Source of the DNA: Coriolopsis trogii
Taxonomy: Eukaryota > Basidiomycota > Agaricomycetes > Polyporales > Polyporaceae
Reading direction: 5' to 3'
NCBI GenBank assembly: GCA_020543525.1
Contig: JAHYIO010000002.1
Coordinates: 310,001-374,000, forward strand
DNA: 64,000 bases
Shown piece after piece: positions 57,601 to 64,000 of the stretch. Position 1 is the stretch's first letter, and each line of letters opens with the position of its first letter. The notes under the pieces were generated by a model. The model was not told the DNA's origin, searched no databases, and saw only the letters and a list, made by a program, of their open reading frames with translations. The position numbers were made by a program, and so were the translations under genes.

Positions 57601-57788
57601 ACCCAAACAGCCGCACAATTCCTCTGTGTTACGTGCTCCCCAAACAGCCTGTATCTATACAGCATGAAAATGTCGGTAACCTTGATATGGCTGCTCTCGA
57701 AGTCTGCCGCAGCGTTGAGGAGGACGTCGGAATGGAACTGGGATAGACTCATGCGAATGATACAGTCCTGCGGGATATGCCTCTTCAT
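54673..57788 (-). CDS. FunK1-type fungal protein kinase, copy 1
   Basis: FunK1 kinases are an expanded fungal family, abundant in Agaricomycetes; substrates are mostly unknown. Seen: N-terminal MSLSQFHSDVLLNAAADFES, then KVLYAFSKLSPEKQGRDMTA and the N-lobe GRGTKGFVALDWKTQRLVWF with a following KDSWR. The catalytic loop is YMHRDVSAGNILIW, ILADWELAK stands in place of DFG, and after an intron comes the FunK1 C-lobe (FMSVSLLTSKPGTPTVIPDE; EAFVHVLVYGAVRRMRCN). The end is a low-complexity Ala/Thr/Arg tail with RGNGRGGRGRAARGRR. HRD lysine is replaced by Ser, as usual in FunK1. Introns lie near 57,540-57,600, 56,175-56,240 (its reading frame also stays open) and 55,935-56,010. Compared with copy 2 it lacks about 85 residues between TGHK and KRSAEDV and has a shorter N-terminus. 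Start 57,788 is the first ATG in frame. Confidence 0.85.
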
Positions 57789-57969
57789 GTTGTCGCGTCG
57801 TGAGTGCTTGCCTACAGGTTGATTATCGGTGTGATCGTAGTTCGGTGAGAGGATTGGCAGTGAAGTAGTCGTGGTGAAAGTCTAGAGTAAAGGCGCTGGA
57901 ATCGGTCAAACGTGGTGCTCCTGGGTTTACTAGCGCCCGTGACTCACCGCTAGTAGTAGCAAGGACGTC

Positions 57970-59090
57970 GACCTTCGTCGGGCTCTTCAAGTTGGATATA
58001 CCCTACGTTCCATCCCTCGACTTCATTGATGCGATTGTCGACGCTTGTGTCATACTTGAACTTGATTTCATGTTCCGAGATGGCTTGCTATCACCTCGAG
58101 TCAAAGCTCCAGCCTTGCGGGGGATCCTCCACGCTCTCCGTGCACATTGGTGACAATAGAGATGAGCAGGGGAAGCGCGCGAACAGTGCTCTCACTTTGC
58201 TGCAGCAGGTATTTTTGCTACGGAGTACTATTGTCTCTGGAGATCTGACGCCTCCATATGGAATATTGTTGCGACCAGCACCATAACCAAGTCTGGCACC
58301 TACAGATATCAGGCTCCTCGAGACATGGAACTCCCTGGGAATTTGTCTAACGCGTCTCCGTCTTATATCCAGTGCCTAGCCCCGGCGAGAGACGGCTCTC
58401 TACGTCCACATTGACCAGCTCCACTCAGAGCCGTCTGAGCACCGCGGCCCCGGCCATGGACGGCATCGTATCCAGATGCTATTGTCCTGCGGGGAGCAGC
58501 ACCCAGTCGAAGGCATCCGCCTACATCATGTCTGCATCATATGACTGTTGTGGTCCAGCATAGCCAGTGAAAAGCATGCAAATCACGACCTGCTCTTCTC
58601 ACGCAGCTGTTCTCGCCCGCTCTGTCTCCGGCACCCCGTGGCAGGAACACTCCCGCCCTCGCTCACACGAACCGCCTCCGCCATGGCGAAACCCCATCTT
58701 CTATTGACCTCTTAAATGCAGGAACGGACCTGTGCCGCGCACTTTCCAATCCTGGCTCCTGCCCCAACAAACTTATCCGCGCCCTCCCGCTCCTCAGCGT
58801 CTTCGCACATCGTGCCCTCCCGCTTGGTCTCGGTCATGGCTCCAGTCCGGTCTTCATCATCCTCGGGAGTCCCGAGCCGGAGCTATGACCCATTGCCCAT
58901 CATCCGAATTCCCGCTGCCCCATCTTTGCCTGTTCCGCCGTTCACAGGCCGCCCGAGCGTGAATACGCAGGTGCAGAGCCGCCTGCGACTTCTCCTGTGT
59001 TGGTTCAAGCTAGGGGTCCTATGGGACGGCCCGTGCTGAACACGGTGAGGCCTGGTCCGCGTCCGCGACCGTTGCCGAGGTAGTTAGGAC
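57970..59090 (+). pseudogene. Old gene X relic
   Basis: Plus-strand pieces match gene X in order but in broken frames: FMFRDGLLSPR (near 58,070), DEQGKRANSAL (near 58,165), TSSTQSRLSTA (near 58,420), SAAPSR..MAPVRSSSSSGVPSRSY (58,780-58,890), IPPF-like VPPFTGRPSVNTQ (58,945) and GPMGRPVLNTV plus RPRPLPR (59,015-59,080). The 5' third, with the start codon, is missing. Divergence is far greater than between array units, so this copy belongs to an earlier duplication. Confidence 0.85.
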
Positions 59091-60445
59091 TCCCTGATCA
59101 CTCCCTCTAGTCATCGCTCAGATTTTGATTTGTGGCCGTCGTTCTTTTCGCTATATCTATGTAGATTCATTGACGACAACGCACTGTCATGCTCTTGTGC
59201 GCCTCTGTTGCCAGAACACTCATATCCAACCCTCGGTGAGTGGCACGCCACAGGACACCTTCACCTTGGTATGTACGATACAGTGCTGTCGTAGGTTTAA
59301 TTCTAACATTTCGGCTGAATGTTTACGTTTGCACCCAATGCCTGCACCCCACTCGAGGCGCCGGATATAATATACTTGAACAATTGCATCAGCCTGAGCC
59401 ACCGCCTCCTAGCTCTAGCAATCCTTCCCGCCGGGTATGCGCACTTGCACAGTGAGCATCTTGGCCATGAAGGCATGAACAGTGATGGGCAGCCCGCTGT
59501 GCTGAGCATGCAGCCCGCGGATGTCAGTCAGCATCCGCAGGCGAAGCGTACAGCAGGTGGGCTCAGTCAGCGTCTAAGTTTCCTTTTCCGTATTATCCGC
59601 TCGGTCTCACATATGATAGGGTTGTGTATGTAGTCCAGGTCTCGCCTGGACCGTTCGCTATAGTTTCTGTGGCCGCCCCCCCCTCACACTCATTTTCGTG
59701 ATCGCGACGCGTCGGCCATCGACCACGTGACCGCGCCTCTTCCGTAGCGCCGTCGTGTTCAACTCCTTTTGCCTTCTCGTCACTCTGCTCACTCATTCAC
59801 TGTCTCCCGCTCCCCCTGTGTATCGCTCTCAGCTCGTATCTAGGCTGTTTTGTAGCTACCAACAAATACATGTTCTAGTTCCCCCTCATTCCGTGTGCGA
59901 TCTCGACTTCGACTTGCGACCTTCGACTTCCGATACTCAACGCTCGGCTTCGCCTCGCGTCTCGCGTCCTTCTCTCTCTCACTCTTCCTCTCACGTGTCC
60001 TCAGGTCCACGTTCGGCGGACTCGCCCTCGCATCGTCAGTCCCAGCGGCGGGACAGACACAGTCTGACTCATCAACAGCCTATTCGCCGCGAGAGTCATC
60101 AGGATGCTAGTTGCGGAGGTAAAGGCCCACGACCGAAGCTCGAGATAATGCTGTGACTACCGACTGCCAGTGGCAAGGGCGCGTTCGTGGCAGCACTTGG
60201 GCCTGGGCCGCCTGGAGGATATGGTCGTGCGCTCCCTTTAATCTCTTGCAAAGAGATATGAATGCTTAATTAGGGATTGCAATATACAACGATTGACTAG
60301 TCTGAAGTGGTACACATGTATATAGCGAGCCGGACAGAGGAGAGAAGACAATCCAAGACTGAAAACACGGTGTGCACGGGACAAAGTTGGAGAGGGAAAG
60401 AGTAGATAATTGTGCTTGGGGGAAGACATCGACTCAACGCATAAT
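59091..60445. other. Region between gene X relic and FunK1-2
   Basis: 59,125-59,460 is a diverged copy of 54,080-54,290. 59,600-60,230 is pyrimidine-rich DNA with no counterpart in the first duplicate (for example CTCTCTCTCACTCTTCCTCTC near 59,980) and an open frame 59,755-60,156 without a recognised domain. It was probably gained after the old duplication; no transposon ends could be defined. Confidence 0.45.
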
Positions 60446-63400
60446 TCATCGACGACCGCTCGCAGCACGGCCTCGTCCACCCCGTCCACCCCGTCCGTTG
60501 CCGCGCGACCCCCCAGCAGCTTTAGCGTCCCCGGCGCCGTCTCCCCGAAGAGATCGCCTGCTCGTCGAGCGAGTGACGCGTGTACCGGTGCCCGCACTGG
60601 TCCCTGCGGAAGTAGTAGCCGTAGTGTTGCCCTGTCCAGGACGACGTGCTACGATACCGCTCATGCTCCGAGTCCTCCGCATGTTCGTCTGTGGGGCAGC
60701 TGGTCCAGCAGCAGCAGCCTGCGCGGCGACGTTGGCGGCGCTGCGGCTACGCGTGACTCGGCGAGCAGGTGCTTCGTTCGCTGTTTCCGTCGGGGCGGCA
60801 GGTGCTCGGCGAGCACGTTTGGTAGGACGCATGTTCTCTGTTGATTCGGATGGACCGGCCTCTGGTGCGTCAAAAGCGGGAAGAGTGGCGTCGAGAACAG
60901 GGGGGTGGGCGCCGGTCGCAAGCTGTGCTTCTGCCGTATTCCCAGTGACAAGCCGATTGGTGTCAGGAGTACACTTTGACGGCTGTGCAGCGGTCTCGGT
61001 CAAAGAGCGTTGGGTCATCTCATCGCTGGTGAGGACGTCATGTGAGGGCCACAGGCCCACTTTGTCGTGGTCGGAGAGGAAGGACTTGAAGATTGTTCGT
61101 ACTTTCTTGTGTGTCTCAAGCTGCTTCGCGTTCCTATACATTTTCCGCGTGGGTCCTTTATCCATCTGCTCGTCCTCGTCCTCTGTTCCTGAATCTTCGT
61201 CTTCCGTATCGAGTTCGGCCAATACTTCCTCAAACAGGTCGTTGGAGGGAGATGGGCTACTTTGCGACTCTGGGATGGCGTGCAAGATTTGGCGAGCGGG
61301 GGTCTGGGGAGCGTCCAGCGCTCGAGATCGTGCCTCCCATGTTTGCACAGCGTAGCGAGAGCGGAATATACGCAACAGCCTCTTGATGAGGGTGTTCAAT
61401 ATGTGATCCTTTTGGTCGGTCGCTGCTGGTGTAGAAAACGCAACGTGGCACAGCCCAAAGACCAGCTGACCCTGAAGGACGGACTCGCTTTTCGCATATG
61501 GAACGATGGGTCTACCCATCATGTCCCGCGTGTGCCCCTCGAAGTAGTCATGATGGAAAACTTCCATCGCGTCCGGTTGGATGTTGGAGTTCATGCGTCG
61601 GAACGCTCCGTAGACAAGCACATGGGTAAACGCCTCGAGTTCGTCTGGGATTGTCACCGGCGCTCCCGGTTGGGCGGTGAGGAGGGAGACTGACATGAAG
61701 TGCCATGTTCCCTGAGTGCCGGTCAGCTAAGTGCAGGGAGAAATGACGATTGTCACCTACTGTTCGTTCAGGCTGAAGGGCTACTTGTTTGGTTTCGTGT
61801 TTGGCAAGTTCCCAGTCGGCGAGTAGACCCTGCCAGTAGACGCGGTACTTCCTCGCCTTGTCGTCACGTACGACGCGGGGATGGATTAAGAGGTTTCCCG
61901 CACTGACGTCTCGATGCATGTATTTGCACTTTACGAAAGCCATTTCGTGTGCTTGAACGAAGAACGATATCATAAGATACGTTTAGCATACTAGAGCACC
62001 AGTCAATGGGATAGGTACACGTACCACACAAGCAGTCGAATATAATCCGGACCAGTTGGCGACTGCTGGTAAAGTCGGTGAACGGCAGACATATTTCGCG
62101 CACAACGAGCCGGGTATGAACCATGTGTCGCAAGCCCGTACCCTGTAGGTGTGCGTTCTCATTCTCGACATCGTCGGCAGATCGTTTGATGCCTCGCTGA
62201 AGCGAGGCAATCGATGGCTTCTTGTAGCGGGCCGCGTCTGCCTGGTTCGGTGTCGAGGCAACAAGCGTCGGAGAGATCATGGACGATTGAGAGGTCGAAG
62301 GCGTGTGATTATATTCCCGAGGATCAACAGTCATCGGAAATTTAGACGTGCTGCCGGACATCGCGGACCTCAACTGCGAGGGAGGATTGCGAACCTGGGT
62401 CCGCTTGCCTGATTTTCCACTTGCGCCAGAGCCAGAGGTTTGAGAAGCCGTGGGCGGCAGGCTGACTCTCTTGTGACCGGTCACGGGAGAGTATTCTGAT
62501 GTTTCTGTCTGCTGCTCGCATGCATTGGGCTCAGTTCCGTGAACGTCCTTGTGGGTGATGACAGTAGGAATATTGAAGACTTTCCCCTTGTTGAGCACGT
62601 CGAGAATAAACCCCTCGGAATCAATGAAATCGTAGTACGGCCGCCACGAGTCCTTGAACCAGACAAGCCGCTGCGTCTTCCACTCTAGAGCCACGAAACC
62701 TTTTGTTCCACGGCCGACTATCCCGAACGCAGTGAAGTGGGGCGCGCCTACAAGGTAGTCCTTGCCATCGACCTTCAGTACGTATCGTGGGTAGCCTCTT
62801 TGTAGGGATCGTCGGAAGTACTCTCGGATGTGGGTGAAGACCGGGATAGTGGACAGCGGGCGCGGATGCGTGGAGGATGGATCTGGACAACAACACGTCG
62901 GATCTTGATGCAAACAGTCGTCTCCATCATCCAGCTCTTCATCCGGTGACGACGCCTTGGGATCGAGGAAGCTAGGATGGATCTCGACTCCGGGCTCGAG
63001 CCACCTCTCCTCATGGCTGAGATCGGATGGGCATGCTGTTGCGAGCGCATCCATCCTCTTCCAACCGCATGAGTTGGGCGAGAGAGGAATGGCGGTCATG
63101 TCACGACCCTGCTGTTCGGGACTGAGTTTCGAGAAGGCGTACAAGACCTTGAGAAGCTCTCGCGTGGCTAGTGACGACTTGATGTAGTTCACCGCTTCGG
63201 TGACGATAACTCCAGAGCGGTCCCAGCGCATCGCCCGAAAGGTATCGCCGTTCACGAAGAGCATGAAAAGCGCGGTCCGATGCTGGTAGCGGAAAACGGT
63301 CTCGGCATAAGACATGATCTGGCCACGAACCGTCCTTCGTGAGCGAGCATCCGAGTCTGGATCGTGGCCTAGCCTGTCGTCAAAGGGATCGAGACTCGTG

Positions 63401-63961
63401 CCACCGCGCTTGAACTCGATCGACAACTGCTGCAAGGCCCAGTTAGGGACGCGGGGCTCGACCCGGTGGCGATCGGCTTTGAGGATGAGCGAGCCGTCTA
63501 TCTTATTTTTGTTCTTGTCTGATCCTTCATAGTGATCTTCGGACAGATGGAGAAAGTGCCCGGGACACAACTCGTGCTCGTTGTCGATCTTTGCCTGCAA
63601 TGCTCCATGGTTAGAAACCGACGCAGGGAGAAGTAACGGTTAGACGCACCCACGCGACCGAATAATCCTTCTCAGATACATGCTTCCCGACCAATTTGTC
63701 CCTTAGTGAGGCGGAGATAGTGGTAAGCTTCTTGTTGGTGATTTCGAAACCAGCGGCGGCATTACAGAGGACAGCAGAGTGAAACTGAGCCAGACTCATG
63801 CGGATGGTGCAGTCGGGACAGTCCTTCATCATGTTCTCCCGTCTGTCGTCTGCTGTGACTTGTATATCGGTACTGGGAAGGCGGCCAGTATCGGAGCACT
63901 TGAACTTCTGTGAGAATGGTGTGGTGTGGAATGTCTGTTCTTTCAGACGATGAGGAGCCAT
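60446..63961 (-). CDS. FunK1-type fungal protein kinase, copy 2
   Basis: A paralogue of 54,673-57,788. Start ATG 63,961 (CCACAATGGCTCC; MAPHRLKEQTFHTTPFSQKF). Then MSLAQFHSAVLCNAAAGFEI, KVLYAFSKLSPEQQGRDMTA, the N-lobe GRGTKGFVALEWKTQRLVWF, a Ser/Gly/Lys-rich insert (SGSGASGKSGKRTQVRNPP onward, absent from copy 1), and RHMVHTRLVVREICLPF. After an intron of about 70 nt come YMHRDVSAGNLLIHPRVV and LLADWELAKH; after another, FMSVSLLTAQPGAPVTIPDE and EAFTHVLVYGAFRRMNSN. An acidic DTEDEDSGTEDEDEQ stretch follows, and the tail RGNGRGGRGGRGRAASGRR contains RG repeats. It is about 1,050 residues. HRDVSAGN and the ADWE motif are the FunK1 hallmarks. Transcription starts close to the right window edge, so its promoter lies mostly outside. 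Confidence 0.87.
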
Positions 63962-64000
63962 TGTGGAGGTAAGAGAAAGAGTCCACAAACCTTGCAGGCG

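Noticed and set aside
59600..60230. Possible solo LTR
   Set aside because: Pyrimidine-rich and absent from the older duplicate, but no TG..CA ends with a 5-bp target duplication could be fixed.

Overview
The window looks like nuclear DNA of an Agaricomycete fungus, most plausibly a Polyporales-type wood-decay species. The grounds are many 50-70 nt GT..AG introns, GC-rich and Ser/Pro/Arg-rich proteins, two FunK1-type fungal protein kinases, and closely packed eukaryotic genes with spliced exons. The species assignment is inference.

Positions 1-12.5 kb are ordinary gene-dense euchromatin: a GPN1/Npa3-type GTPase (minus, cut by the window edge), an FHA-domain protein with a coiled coil and a C-terminal membrane anchor (plus), the mRNA-export scaffold SAC3/GANP with an FG-rich middle (minus), a DENND11/LCHN-like (DUF2347) protein (plus), and a tRNA-Gly(CCC) (minus).

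From 12,625 to about 53,660 the window is a tandem array of a roughly 9.7-11 kb unit: U1 12,625-23,609; U2 23,610-32,930 (truncated); U2' 32,931-39,557 (right part only); U3 39,558-50,387; U4 50,388-53,660. A full unit holds a small single-pass membrane protein gene ('SMP'), a disordered Ser/Arg-rich protein gene ('gene X') whose 3' end is lost, and a cassette of about 6.5 kb. The cassette contains an 84-codon ORF, a 235-codon hypothetical protein gene, a ubiquitin-derived relic, a pair of diverged repeats of about 300 bp, and decayed unassigned coding sequence. Only U4, which joins the unique right flank, carries gene X with its own C-terminus, but the SMP copy in U4 is frameshifted. U1 carries a 1,260-bp hAT-like element with an 8-bp target duplication. 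U2 and U3 carry a 1.1-kb CACTA-like element with a 3-bp target duplication. Marker variants sort the copies into two classes (U1 and U4 against U2, U2' and the left part of U3), and the U2/U2' cassette is full of single-base indels. The array may therefore be a real expansion, or partly a concatenation of two haplotypes or unpolished long-read consensus.

From 53.7 to 64 kb there is an older, diverged tandem duplication: gene X 3' end + FunK1 kinase (54.7-57.8 kb), followed by a gene X relic (58.0-59.1 kb) + second FunK1 kinase (60.4-64.0 kb). The locus has thus duplicated at least twice, once long ago and once recently.
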